A stretch of DNA of 64,000 nt from Quillaja saponaria (taxonomy: Eukaryota > Streptophyta > Magnoliopsida > Fabales > Quillajaceae). The translations under genes were made by a program, and so were the position numbers. This document shows positions 47,654 through 60,849 of this stretch, one piece after another; the first letter of the stretch is position 1, and each line of letters opens with the position of its first letter. The stretch covers positions 8,556,001 to 8,620,000 of the forward strand of contig CM055609.1 of the NCBI GenBank assembly GCA_029379385.1. The letters are read 5' to 3'. The notes under the pieces are model-generated. The model searched no databases, was not told the origin of the DNA, and saw nothing but the letters and a program-made list of their open reading frames with translations.

Positions 47654-49982
47654 ATGGAGAATAGAGGATATAGGACAGGAATTGGAACAGTGGAGCAAAG
47701 GAAAATGAAGTTCTTTTACAGATTCTTGATTCTATTGGCTTTGTTTGCAGTTGTGGAATCTACTTGCAATAGTACGGACCAAGAGCTGGTCTCAAAGGCG
47801 TTCAAATCAGTCTCTGGCTTTAATATCTCCTGGTTTCAAGCTTTGGATTTGAACTGTTCAAAGCCTCAGATAAAGGAAATAAAGCTTCCCTCCAAAAATC
47901 TAAGTGGGACTATTTCATGGAAGTTTATTAGAAACATGACAGAGCTGAAGGTTTTTGATCTCTCTGGGAATTCACTGCAAGGTTCTGTTCCAAGTTGGTT
48001 TTGGGCAATTTCTAGCTTAGTTGAAGTTAATCTGTCCAAAAACAGGTTTGGAGGGACTATTGGGTTTGAATCCACCTCAAGAAATGGATCGTTTTCATTG
48101 ATTCAAGTGCTCAATCTGTCAAGCAACAGGTTCACTAATTTGGTTCATCTTTCTGGATTTCCAAAGCTTAAAATTCTTGACATTTCGCATAATGTTTTGG
48201 GAAAATTTCCTTCTGGGTTTGCAAATCTCACTAAGCTACAACAACTTAACCTTTCAAGTTGCAGAATCTCAGGAGATGTGAAACCCATTGCTGTTCTACA
48301 TTCACTGAAGTACTTGGACTTGTCGAATAACTCTATGAATGGTACTTTTCCTTCTGATTTCCCTCCTCTCAATAACCTTAACTTCTTAAACGTTTCTATC
48401 AACAATTTCAGTGGGTTGGTTAAATCATACAATTACCAAAAATTTGGCAAATCTGCTTTCATTCATGCTGGGCACAATTTCGTTTTCAATTCTTCCAAAG
48501 CCCACAACTTTCATTCAATTCCACCACCTCACACTAAATCCCCTCTAAAACACAAACCCATTTACGAACACATATTGAAGAAAAAATCCAAATCAAAATC
48601 CAAACCTTTAATTCTGGGTCTGTCATTTGCTTCTGCAATTGTCTTTCTCTTCTTGTCCATTTGTGTAGCCTGCATTTACAGAAAGAAGCAACTGGCTAAA
48701 AGGAACAAATGGGCAATCTCAAAACCGATCCAATTACCTGTCAAGATCGAGAAATCTGGGCCATTCGCATTCGAAACAGAGTCAGGCACATCATGGGTTG
48801 CAGATATTAAAGAACCATCCTCTGCACCAGTCATCATGTTTGAGAAGCCATTGATGAACTTGACCTTCAAGGACCTGATTGCTGCCACGTCACACTTCGG
48901 TAAAGACTCCCAGCTTGCAGAAGGTAGGTGTGGACCCGTTTACAGAGCCGTGCTTCCCGGTGAAATCCACGTAGCAATCAAGGTTTTGGAAAATGTTAGA
49001 GCTGTTGATTATGATCATGCGGTGGCCATGTTCGAAGATCTATCAAAGCTTAAACATCCCAATCTTTTGCCTCTCTCCGGTTACTGCATTGCAGGTACTG
49101 TACCAAACATTTGAAACCATCAATTGGCTTTACGTATCAGATTAAATTCGTTTCACGGGTTTTACTAAAATTTTCAATTTTCCATGTCGTACTTCTCAGA
49201 CTGTTATGTAAAGCCATTGTCACGTAAAATCCAGCAGAGCCCATCATTACGTATTGATCTTCGTGAATTTTGGACGGTCAATAGTTTCCTGAAAAATATA
49301 ATTAAATTTTTTTTTTTTGGTTTTAGGGAATGAGAAGCTGGTACTGTACGAGTTTATGTCCAACGGCGATTTGCAGAGGTGGTTGCACGAGCTTCCCGCC
49401 GGAGATTCTAACGTGGAGGATTGGAGTGGTGACACTTGGGAGAGTCAGAATGGAATTGGGTCCAATGTCTCTTCTCCAGAAAAAATGGGTTGGCTTACGC
49501 GCCACCGTATTGCAGTCGGGATAGCGCGTGGGCTTGCGTATCTCCACCATGCTGGTTCGAAACCGGTTGTACATGGCCACCTTGTGACTTCAAATATTTT
49601 ACTTGCGGACGATTTCGAACCCCGAATTGCAGATTTCGGGTTTCGAAATTTCGGCCAGCGAAATATCGGTGGCGGGAATGGTAATTATACTACCGAGACG
49701 GATGTTTACTGTTTTGGGGTGGTGTTGATGGAGCTTTTGACGGGAAAGCCAGGTACGGCGGAGACGGTGGTTTGGGTGAGGAAATTGGTGAGGGAAGGAC
49801 ATGGTGTGAACACATTGGATGAAAGGTTGAAACTCGGTAGTGACTCAGTGAGTGAGATGGTGGAAAGCCTCCAAGTTGCGTATCTTTGTACGGCGGAGTC
49901 ATCTGGGAAAAGGCCCACCATGCAACAAGTAGTAGGTTTGTTGAAAGACATTCATCCAATCCGCACGGCGGGACTCGACTGA
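47654..49982 (+). CDS. MEE62: LRR receptor-like pseudokinase, MEE62 (At5g45800) type
   Basis: Two exons, 47654-49094 and 49327-49982 (TGA), 698 residues from the first ATG. A second in-frame ATG at 47705 starts directly at a signal peptide ([20 protein letters not shown]) and may be the real start (681 residues). The ectodomain has about six to eight LRRs (for example [20 protein letters not shown] and [15 protein letters not shown]) with many N-glycosylation sites. A basic spacer precedes a membrane segment ([20 protein letters not shown]). The kinase-like domain keeps the ATP lysine (VAIKVLE) and DFG (IADFGF), but the HRD motif reads HGH ([12 protein letters not shown]), so the catalytic aspartate is lost. 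The activation loop is very short. It is predicted to be a signalling scaffold. MEE62 mutants in Arabidopsis were reported to have embryo-arrest phenotypes; a direct role is not known to me. Confidence 0.85.
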
Positions 49983-52600
49983 GTTGACTCGTTTCTAGAT
50001 TAGTATTGGCCCACGCGATTTCAAAGCGTTTGCACCCCTTGTGGTCAAGTTTGTTTTGTAATAGCTCGTTACATTTTCATTCTCATGGGAAGTGGCCTTC
50101 ACGCGTTCAAAAATAGCGTAGAAATTAAGAAATTGAAGATTTATTTGGGAGTTTTAGATTTGGTTGTCTACTTTTCTTTTGATTTTCTTTTTCTTAATTG
50201 TTTTGCTTTTATGATGTATATACAAAAAGAGAAACAAAAGAAGAGTTGGACAAAATGAAGTGGGGTAGGGGAAGGAGACTAGTGAGATAAGGAGATGGGT
50301 GGGAGAGTTGTTGTTTGTGAAATGTGTTGTATTTTGGGTGAGCAAGAAAAGTGGGCAGAGAATCCCACTAATTACTTGTCTCTTATGAGAGTTTCTATCA
50401 TTAATTCTTTTTCTTTATTTTTCCTTTAATTTCTTTTGTTTTATTTTGCTCCTTTAACTTTATTTTTCTCTGCTCTTTATTCTCTTACTGTGTTTTCTTT
50501 TCTTTAGCTATGAGTATTCCTTTTTTCCTTTTATTTATTTATATTTATTTTACTTAAAGAATAAAGTGATAGATATATAAATGGTTAGATTTGGACAGAG
50601 CTTTATGCATGTCTATTTGTTGGTTACGTGTTTGTATTTATGTATTGGGACCATTTCCACAAATTGCAGGTTCTAAATGCATTGAGTGCCTTGTGGTTTA
50701 GTGTGTTTCATTATCATCAAGGAAGGTTCATCATAGGCGCATTAGTTACTAAAATTTGACTATTTTTTTGTTTGGCCCGTCAATTTTGTAGGCTAGTTTG
50801 TCTGTGCATGGTAGACTACAATCCACAAGTCACTTGGAAAGTTGTGAAGATGTTTCTTTTCTAGCCAAAAACAAAGAAAGAAAAACAATGATTTTGATTG
50901 AAATATCCCCATGTTTAGTGTCATGAATCTTAAGCAATTTATATTTGAAACCATAAATTCACCTTTTTGCTTTTCTTGTTTACAAGAAATTATCATGGAA
51001 TACATTTCGGTGTGGTTCTAGGAACTTAGAATTAAGTCTTGCAAATCATAAATGCGAGTAAAGCAAATTGCGTGTTGAATCAGAGATGCTAATATATTAC
51101 GTGTTGAATAAAAATTACGAGTATATTACGTGTTAAATAATTCTCAACATATGAGTCTTTTAAAAATAATAAAAAATTACTTCAGAGTTCAGCCTTGGTA
51201 GTATAACAACATAAATTGTAAAAAATTGTGCTTGTGGGTCAATATTCCACCAATGATATTGATAATTATAAAGAAAAGAGAAGCTAATTAGCAAATTTGT
51301 ATTGTCTTTTAGAGATGTTAATCAGTCATCAAAGTCATTCTTCCAACCCCTTTAAAAAAGCAAAAAAGAAAAAAACTTTTCCAAACATAAGATTAGCACC
51401 CTATGATAAGCTCATAAGCACAAAGAAAAGTAATAATAAAGTAGCTAGCCTGATATTAGATATGCCTCGTTGATCTATAATATTTAGGCCTTAACGTCGT
51501 TGTCTTCTTTAGTTTGTACAAAAAGAAAATAAAAATGGTCCACCTTGAATGCTTGATTTCAGTGTCATTAATTGTATCATGGAAGCTTCTTAAAGCTGAA
51601 AGTTCAATTAGTCACTTGGAAGTACATGCCAAGGCTGATGAGGAGCAAGACCAAAAGAAAGGGAGATAGCGATGGAGAAAAGAAAAAAAAAGATGCAGTC
51701 CTATACATCACCATATCTTTATGGTGTTTTGAGTTGTCAAATCTAACATGGTACGAGAGAGTAAGGTTTAAGGCAACACTCTTGCCACAAATCAAAGACT
51801 GAGTGAAAAAAATTATATTTTATTTTGCGTGAGAATAATATAAATATGATAATTAAAAATTTAGTGAGTTATTTCTCTTAATACTAATTAATTTATGTTG
51901 AAAATGAGTTTCTAACATCACTGTTAGTTTTTTAATCAAATTCTTGTTTTTTAATATAGGTTCATCCGAACCAAATCAAACCAACTCTTATTGAACTAGA
52001 TTGGTTTAATGTAGTTTTTGAGAATTCTTTACCGTTGAAATATTATTTTTTTTAAGTCAATTTCAATACAAAAATAATCAAAATTTTTACAGTTCAATTG
52101 TCACTTGTAAATTTTTGTATTTGATCTTTTCCTAAAATGAAAAAGAAATTAAAAAAAAAAAAAACTTAACTTCTATTTTAGTTTCTTAAGATTGTCTCAG
52201 TTTTATTTTAGTTATCTAAAAATATTTTCAGTCAATTTTATCTCTAAAATTCAGAAATTTTCAATTAAATTATATTCACTTATTCTCATATTATACATAA
52301 ATAAAATAATTCTAAATAATTTAATGTTTACAAGACCAAAAAATTTTTACAAAATATAAATAACTTATTCATTTTATTATTTTTATGTTAATGTGTGATT
52401 ATTTTGTTCATTGATGACATTATAAAGAAAAAATATAACTTGATTGAGAACTTTTTAAATATCGAAAAGATAAAATTGAAAGATAAATTATTTGAAAAAA
52501 TTGAATTGCAAACTGATATAATCATAAAATATTAAAACAATAGATAAGTCCAAAAGAGAACAATTGGCCTGCTAGTGTAATTATCCAAATGGGTAGGAAT
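49983..52600. other. Intergenic region downstream of the MEE62-like gene
   Basis: The first few hundred bases should be 3' UTR. The rest is AT-rich without a supported gene. At 51955-52020 is a short palindromic patch (AACCAAATCAAACCAACTC against GATTGGTTTAATG) resembling pieces of plant MITEs. Confidence 0.5.
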
Positions 52601-52705
52601 ATTTGAATGGGCTAACATGGTTCGGACTCTGGATCTTTTTCTGTGGATCCATACTTAGATTTTAACATCAAGAGCAACTTGAATTTTCGGCCCGCCCATT
52701 ATAAC
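52600..52705 (+). promoter_or_regulatory. Site II-like motifs upstream of the HCNGP gene
   Basis: TGGGCT at about 52608 and GGCCCGCCCA at about 52689 (TGGGCGGGCC on the other strand) resemble site II (TGGGCC/T) elements bound by TCP factors. These are frequent in front of broadly expressed plant genes. The spacing to the ATG at 52915 is sensible. No clear TATA box is present, which also fits a housekeeping promoter. Confidence 0.35.
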
Positions 52706-52914
52706 TTTCATTTTTGATTCGTCTTCTCGATTGGAGTCCTTCGACTCAAACCCTCGCGATTTTCCCTCCTATACTTCTAATCGTTGTTCGAATTTCGTGT
52801 TAGATTTTCCGATTGGGGGCTTCAATTGCCTTTGCTCCCTTGAAATTTGAAGCCTCTGAAACCCTAATTATCTTTTCACTCTTCAACTGTTTCACCACCA
52901 ACTTTAAAGATTCA

Positions 52915-55900
52915 ATGGCGTCTAGGAAGAAAGCATCGGAAGGTATTGCTTTATTATCCATGTACAACGACGATGAAGAAGACGATGAGATGGAGGACGT
53001 TGAAGAAGATAGAGAAGGAGGAGATGATGAACAGCTAGAAGAAAATGGCAGTGAAGCAAGAATGGCAGAAGTGGATTCCATGGACGAGAGTGATAGAATG
53101 GTGGTTGGTGACTCTGTTATCGTTACCACTCCTTCTGTTGTTAATGATAGCTCCACTTCAGAAAAGAGTACATTTGGGACTTCAACCCCCAGACAGCTTC
53201 AGGTTAATTTGTCTGTTTCGACACAACAGCAACGGTTAATGACATTGAAGAAGAGTGGAAGAGGGACACTTACAATTGTGGACTATGGTCATGATGAAGT
53301 AGCAATGTCTCCTGAGGCTGAGGTATTTGTTTTTTATTCGGATTTTCCTGTTATAAGGGAAAATAAATTCTTTTGCAGTAAAACTTATAATTTTCTTAGT
53401 GACTTTCCGAGTTAAGTTGATACTAGGTTTGGTAAACTTGTATAGTATTCATCATATAGTTAGAAGAGGCTGGGCCATAGCATATGCATATATTTCAATC
53501 TACATTGCGTTGCTGCTGTTTAATTGCAGGAAGGAGAAATAGAAGAAAGTGGTTGTCTCATGTTAGTGGAGGACCTTCAAACCGCTAATGGTATGTGAAA
53601 TATGTTTTGGACATTTGAGTAATTCACATTTGTACTACACTCGTGTTGAACACAAAAAAGCTGGTGTTGACAATAGATTGAAAATTATTTCATTTATCTC
53701 AGAATGTTCAGTTAGCATATTGTGGTACTAAGTTTGATGATGCCATCAGTTGTTTACATGTAATGTGTATATATGTATATTTATTGTGTCAACAAAAGCT
53801 AATGATACCTCTAAGGAGCATTCATGTTAATTATGCTTTAGCATGGGCTCATGAACGCACACCTTTGGCTAATTTGATTCGATGGAGGCTCTTTTCATTG
53901 TGCAGGCAAGATTGGTTGGATTGGACCACTTTTCTGTAGGTTATATATTTACTTATGTGGCTTTCTTTGTGACAATAACTCATACAAACTATGATACTAC
54001 ATGAATTAAACCCTTTATCGCTATTTGTTCTTAACTTGTTGCCAGTCATCTATATAACCAAATAGTTTGCCTTCCTCTCCAACCCCGCCCCCAAAATAAG
54101 ACAGATTTTTCCTTTTATCCTTCTCTTCCAAGATTATTAAATTACAGTTCTAATGAGCTTTGTGATTGAGTTCTTATATTGTTGTACCTGATGTTATTTA
54201 CAGTTCATGCTTCCTTAAGTGCATAAATCTATAACACACTTTTGTAGTATTTCTGATTCTCGGTATTGCATTGTGCATTATATGTTTGCATACGTTACGA
54301 ATTGTATATTGTTGAAGAAAGGTTCTTTTGTAGTCTGATATGGTGTACATGTCTTTGTGCCAAGTTATTATTGAACTCGATGTTGTATCCAGGGCATGCT
54401 TCCCGTCAAGTGGATAATATATCTAAAATACTTCTATAGTATTTATGGTTCTCAGTATTGCAATGTGCATAGCATGTGTTTAATGATTGTATAGGAAACA
54501 GTATTTTGGTTAAGAAGGTTTATTTGTATTTTAATGTGATGTACATGTTGTACAATACAATATGAGTTTGTTGCCTTTCTTCTGATAGACTCTAGAAGTT
54601 TGAGGGGTCCGAAGTTGAATACTAAATTTATTTTGGTGTTGGGTTTTACCCCATAGTAGAAAATTTCCATTCCATTTGACTATCTACAGGAATTTGTTCT
54701 TTCTTTTTTTTGTTTGGGGTGGGGGGGGGGGGGATAGGGAGGCGGAGGGGAGTTCAAATCTATTTCACACTTGCCACCTCAAGGTTAATGAAAGAAAGAA
54801 GAAATGATGGAAACAAATGGAGATTATTAGTCTTTTAATTTTCTGGTAAAGGTCCAGTAACTAGCACGGATGAGTAGCTAATTTTCATTTGCATGCTACA
54901 CCTTAATAATATCAGAGAGGTGACTTAATTTATAACCAAATGTTAAAATGTAAGAAATATTACATAAGATGAACTGAGAAAGGAAGTACCATGACAACAT
55001 TTCTATTGCAAAAACTTTCACCTAAGATAATTGATAAGGTTGAGACAGTGCTTTATTTGGGTAAGGCATGAAATCCTTAACTATAACCTTCTATATTACT
55101 CCCAGGTGTATCATTTCTTACATTTTTTATTTTTCGACCTAATACATTTGTAATTTTTGTTTTTCTATAAAGGTTATTATAATCAACAAGGTTGTTTGGT
55201 TTTCTAAGTACTTTATGTAAACCATCACTATATCACTACTAATACATGGGAAATAGCTGTATGACCAGTTATCTTCTTATGTATACAGGAAGATGGCTTG
55301 GGTTGGGTTGTAACATCTCACAAAGTCTTGTTGTTAGGGTGGTTTAGGTTCAGATTGTTGTGGTAGTTTAGAAAAGAGAATAATTCCTTATTTGATTGTG
55401 GGTGAATCGTATTACTCTCTTTTCTCCCAAAATTTATTTCTCAGATAATAGTTCCTTTGTCTGGTCACTAAATTTCTAGAATTTATCGTTGCAGGTGATT
55501 TCCAAGATAGAATGGTGTCTGGAACTGTTGAGGTTTCAACACCTAGTAATCAAGCGGCTAGTAGTCAATTTTTTGGGTTGTTACAATCTGGTACTGAGAA
55601 CCATTCTGTTCTCATTGAATCAGAGGATGCAGAATATGGGGAAGCTGTTAATGAAGAGCAAAAAGTAGTATATCCGTTGAATAAATTTCTCCCACCACAT
55701 ACAGCAGCTAAATGCTCAGAGGAGCTGCAAGTAAGTTCCTTTTGAATTGTTATATTTGATGAAATATAGTTCAAGGTACTTGAGGCTGAGGCTTTTGAAT
55801 GCATCGCTATATAAGTTTATGCAACTATTTAGCTAAAAGCTTTTCCTCTGTCTCTTTGCCAAATCGTTGATGTAGATAGTAGTCTGTTTTTACTATCTAA

Positions 55901-58400
55901 AATACGAGTGATAAGAATGTAGATAGCCATGCTGCCTATCCACAGGAAGAAAGGAAGTATTGTAATACTGAGCTGAAACATGGTGGTAAGGATAGGCTTC
56001 CATATGATCAATAGATAATGGAATAAAATACCTCTACCTTCTGTTTCTTTCTGTTTAAATCTTATTGTTACAGAATAGTTTTGCGAAGAAATGCCATTAA
56101 GTACATAAATTGTTTATTATATCACATTTCCAAAAAGGTTGACATGGGAATGAAAGCAATAAAAATGTTTTTAATTGCTTAGGCTGGTGAATAAATGTTA
56201 CATGATTTGGATTAGTTTGAACTTTGAAGTTTGCTGCTTATTAGGAAAAGATCTTGCAGTTTGCTGGTTAGTAATACGTTGTTGTGGCCAAAATCTAAAC
56301 CTATTTTACTATATTACAATTGGGATAGTGGAAACTAAACTTATTACATTGCTTTTAGGTGCTCCTTTTTTCATTTTCTCTTCATATTCATGCCTTTTCT
56401 TTTTTGTTATTGCAGAAAAAAATAAATAAGTTTCTTGAATACAAAAATCGTGGAAAAAGTTTTAATGCAGAAGTGCGCAATAGGAAGGACTATAGGAATC
56501 CAGATTTCTTGCTGCATGCTGTGAGTTATCAAGATATTGATCAAATAGGGTCTTGCTTCAGGAAAGATGTATTTGACCCTCATGGATATGACCCAAGTGA
56601 CTACTATGATGAACTAGGTCCTTAACTGATCCTTATTCAGATCTGTGTCTTTATGTTTCATTGTATGTTTTGCTCATATGTTCTCTTCTTTTGTCAAATA
56701 CTTAAGCAATACACTTTAATAGTGACTGCATGCTTTTGTGAATTTGTTTGATCTTGTTCTGTCAAACATTCTGGAATATATTGTTAAGAGTCACTGGGGA
56801 TTTTATTGTAGTCTGTATGTGCCTGATATTCTTGATAAGGGGTATAAAAAAGGCAGACTTTGTTTTTTTCCCCTCTAGATGCTGCTGTTTCATGAAACTT
56901 AACTGTTTGAATATCTCTAGTATGTTTGCGTTCTATGAGCTTATGTTCTTAACAGACTAATTATCCAGATGATGTGCGGATGTGCCTAATTTTAATAGAA
57001 AAGGATCTGAGAAATTGAGGGCTGTATTCACAGATCAACAGTGCGGATTTTACTGATTTTTCTTTCTTCAGATTTTATTTGTTGAAAATTATTAGTCTTG
57101 AACTGGACTGTTGAAGGCCTGCAAAGCAGGATCTTTGTTGCGTATTTATCTGTTTTTCTTCTGCATCCTTTTGGTTGCTGGGTGTGCAATACATTACCTG
57201 TTGGGGCCCATATTTTTGTTCTTATGGACCTTTCCAGCATTGCACCTTATTACTTATATTTCATATGCATTACAATGTAAACAGAGATTGATATGAAGCG
57301 TGAAAGTGATAGGAAAGAGCAAGAAAAAAAGAAAGCACAAAAGGTTGGTTTTGTTTCTAGTGGAACTCAACCAGGAATTATAGCTGCTGCTCCTAAATTT
57401 AACTTGCCTGTTCCAGGTTCGCATCCAAGACTGATATTTTAGAATAGCTATTTTTCATTAAGTTTAGATGACGTTTTTTAGTCGTTCTGCTATTTTATTT
57501 TTCAGATTCTACTGAGGCTGCTAGTGATTTCCATTTGGTCCCCGCTACATCTGATGCCATTAATCGGGATAGCAGACAGAACAAAAAATCAAAGTGGGAC
57601 AAGGTATTCATCTATGCTAATGGAGTTTACAATTTCTGTGTCCCATATCACTATGCTCACAAGAGTTTAGTGAATTGTCTTGTTTCAGGTGGATGGTGAT
57701 CGGAAAAATCCTCTGCCCCCTATTGGGCAGGATTCTGCATCAACAGCTGGGGCAGTAATTTTATCTGCATCTAATACTGGTTTTCTTATTGCGCAAGTCA
57801 ACATATTACTTTGAACTTCTTTTCCCCTTCCATTTCTGAAGTCTGAACCTTTCTTGATCCCTTTGTTTTATGTGTCCTAATCCTGGTTTGCATTTGTTTT
57901 ATTTAAGCAGAACAAATATGATGGCATTTGTCTTGAATTTGGATTTGATAGCCAATTTCAATGGACTATTATCAGAATGAAAACTAGCACTCTGAAATTA
58001 AGTTTGAACCCCTGGAGCCTTTCAAAAATGATTATTTGTACTTCACCGTTATCTTGTTTTAAAATGAAAGAAATATGTTCGCTCAATTAGAATATCTAGA
58101 ATAAAAATCTTTATTTGTCATTAAAAAAAAAAAAAAAAACTCTTGTACCATTCTTTTGACCCTTCTCTATTAGATCCATCAGTTGAGTGATTCTGATCAA
58201 TTATTGGATTCTGTTGTTGTACAAAATGCCGAAAGTTTTACTAAAGTTGCTGTATTCAATCTTATCATCATTCAGGTTGGGATCTGTAAGTAAAAAACCT
58301 TTGATTTTATTATTTTTGTCTACTATTTGACAGGCAGCAAAAACGGCGAGAGGCAGAAGAGAGAAGATCTAGTGTAAGAAAGTTGGACAGAAGATCGTGA
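52915..58400 (+). CDS. HCNGP / SAP30-binding-protein-like nuclear protein
   Basis: Eight coding exons: 52915-53322, 53530-53590, 55495-55730, 56416-56617, 57285-57416, 57506-57603, 57689-57796 and 58338-58400 (TGA). They sum to 1308 nt, 435 residues with consistent phases. The start is the first ATG giving [19 protein letters not shown]; the frame is open upstream but without ATG. Residues 19-50 are strongly acidic ([14 protein letters not shown]). The HCNGP domain lies at about residues 170-275: [20 protein letters not shown], then [20 protein letters not shown] and [14 protein letters not shown], followed by a charged [16 protein letters not shown] segment. The protein ends [20 protein letters not shown], as in its plant homologues. 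Animal HCNGP/SAP30BP is a nuclear transcription and splicing cofactor; the plant role is little known. Intron 2 is long (1.9 kb) and holds an eroded SINE-like insertion. Confidence 0.9.
54703..54795 (-). mobile_element. Possible degraded SINE-like insertion in HCNGP intron 2
   Basis: On the minus strand a short segment has GATTTGAACTCCCC, similar to a Pol III B box. A C-rich run (13 C) and an A-rich tail follow, the same order as the 3' half of the SINE at 5201-5336. No A box or convincing target duplication was found, so it may be a truncated copy or chance. Confidence 0.3.
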
Positions 58401-60540
58401 GCCATTCATTATATTCTAGTTACTGTTAACACAACGTGTAAGTTGATAAAATTGGTTCTATAAAGGTATTGTTTTCATCTGTTCTAATAATTTTTAAATT
58501 ATACGCACCATTTAAATTATCAAAAATGAAATTTTTTCTTGCCCCAAATGCTACTTTATACGCTATGGATGACCAGTTTATTTTTGTAGTTCATGACTAC
58601 CATTAACACCCAGGTCTCTATACTCTAGCTCTGAAGATGGGGTTTAGATTGTTGTGTAACGAAGGCATATTAAATTGACAACATAAAAGCTTTGTTATTC
58701 AATGAGGCTCTGTGAAGTGATGTGATTGAAAATCAGTATCCAGTAAATTCAATCTGAATTTAACTAAGTTTGTCTGTAGAAGATTGAATTGATTGCATGC
58801 GTGCAGCAAAGAAGTGTTGGAAGAGTGGACCATTGGTCTCCCAGTCCTAAAGCCGAAAAGAACATGATAATTGAAAAGAAAATATAGTCCCCACTATGTA
58901 ATCTTCATGGTAGACCCAATAATACTTTGTGTAACATCTATCATTCTTGGATAATATACATCTTCCAATCATATTCTCAAAACGATCTTTTGCTTTTTAA
59001 TTCTATCAAACCCTTTGCAAAGTTATACTTTGGTCAGCATCCGAAGTATCCTTCATCAACTCGACAAAATTATCCATGCTGCCTGCTTGATCTCATTATT
59101 CTTCTTTTTTGGCCCACTAAAAGATGTGGAAATGTAGTCTTTTCGTGTTATCTCTTATTATATGATTGCACCAAGCTAAGCCACACTAATTTGATGCTTG
59201 ATTGTTATCAAGTATATATACAATTTGTGTTAATAAGAGATTAATTATCATTCACCAATATGCTAACCTTTCATTTTCACTCTCTTTAGTGATTGGGTAT
59301 TGTTATTCTACCGGGATAAGGCTAGTTTCTATCTCCGTTGTCTCTTTTGTATGTACAATTTACATTTCTGTAAGGAGAGGACTGTTCAAAAGTAGCTCTC
59401 ATATCCGTAAAATTAGGGTCATCCAAATAATTTAATACTTCATTATATATTAAGATTCTCATCCATAAGGTAATTATGCCTTTTTAGTCTCTAAAACAAG
59501 ACTATATAAGCTTTACTTGGCCTTTGTAAATTTGTACTGGGTTTTTGAAAGTTGGTTTGTTAGGTATGCGATGCGGAAGAAAGCAGTAAATATCATGAAC
59601 TTTGGTGTCATGCTGCAAGGTAAAAAAAAAAAGTGCTACGTGTAGATGGAGGCCTGAGGAGCTCCAATATCTATGCTGCTTGTCTTGGCATCAAAATAGA
59701 GACGTTGGGAGTGAAGAATCGTACTCAGTACCACTTGCACGTTGTGGCTTAGTCGGATCCTATTTGTTTAACTGAAAACTAACTGCAAACCCTTCAAAAG
59801 TTTCCATGAAAAACAAAAACAAAATACAAGAAAAGAAAAGTAGGAAAAAAAAAAAAAAAAAAGATTCCAATTAGCTTAAATACTTTCTCTCTTTTAAGTT
59901 ATTTTCGTAAATGTGGTTAATTTATCATTTGGGATATCAGATACTGTAATATGATTAGATTGGAAACCATGATTAGACCTTAATTAATCATGAATACCTT
60001 TTTCACTTTTTATTTTCTAGTTATTTTTCGTCTTTTTATTATTATATTTTATAATTTCCTTATATCATCTTGACTACTCTTATAATCAATAAATAATATA
60101 AAAAAATTTTGAATACGAAAATATCTCTTTATTGTTGTTTATTTGAACTACTGATATGACATAAATAAATATCAATTTAAGAAGTTTAAATCATGTATAT
60201 ATTGCAAATAAATAACTCAAGTTCATATAAATTGTCCCCAACATTTTCCTCACAAAAATATTTTATCATAGTAAAAATGCATAGAACTTTTTTTCTTTCC
60301 CAGTCTTTTTCTCCTTTTACCATTTTATTTATTATTATATTAGTTTGGTAATAAATTCTGCAAGCAAAGGTCTGTAGAAGTTGAGTTGTAAATTCAGTGG
60401 GAACAGTGAGGCAACGGTAACACAGGTCAGGTTTTGGAAGTTCCTTAAGGGGTATTTTGGGAACATTAGAAGAAAGTTAACGGAACTTTTTGCATAAAGC
60501 AGAGAGAAAGAAATGAACAAAGTTACTTACTAGTGGTAGC
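58401..60540. other. Intergenic region between HCNGP and NAT genes
   Basis: Non-coding DNA with the HCNGP 3' UTR at the left and the NAT promoter at the right. A patch at 59640-59770 is less AT-rich but has no open frame or recognisable motif. Confidence 0.5.
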
Positions 60541-60849
60541 CAAGTGCATCCTCACTTCATTTGTTATTAGTCTCTCTTTCTCTGTCACTAGTCTCTATTG
60601 CCTCCATCATCCGTAAGCTTTCTCTTTCTGCATTTTCAACATCAAGCATTGACTCTATCATTTTTCTTTCCCCTCTTCTCTCTCTCTTTGATTCATCTGA
60701 TTCCATGGCACATTTCACCAACTAGAATCTGAGGACTATCTCTGTCTCCCTCTCTGTTTCTTGTTGTCTTGTTTGTTTGTTATGCTTTAAAACCGGTAGG
60801 AATTAGATTTTAGAGGCAGAGAATAGGAGTTGAGAAGTGGGCAAAAGTC
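60541..60849 (+). other. Promoter/leader region of the NAT gene
   Basis: A CT-rich tract (CTCTCTTTCTCT, 60572 onward and 60676-60692) precedes the ATG and looks like a plant 5' leader. AAAACCG followed by GTAGG near 60796 is a possible but weak donor. The transcription start is not fixed. Confidence 0.35.

Noticed and set aside
48145..48432. Minus-strand frames inside the MEE62-like and CIPK genes
   Set aside because: They are mirror frames of well-supported coding exons.
52813..52914. Upstream extension of the HCNGP protein
   Set aside because: The frame is open but has no ATG before 52915, and family members start with MAS-KK-like sequence.
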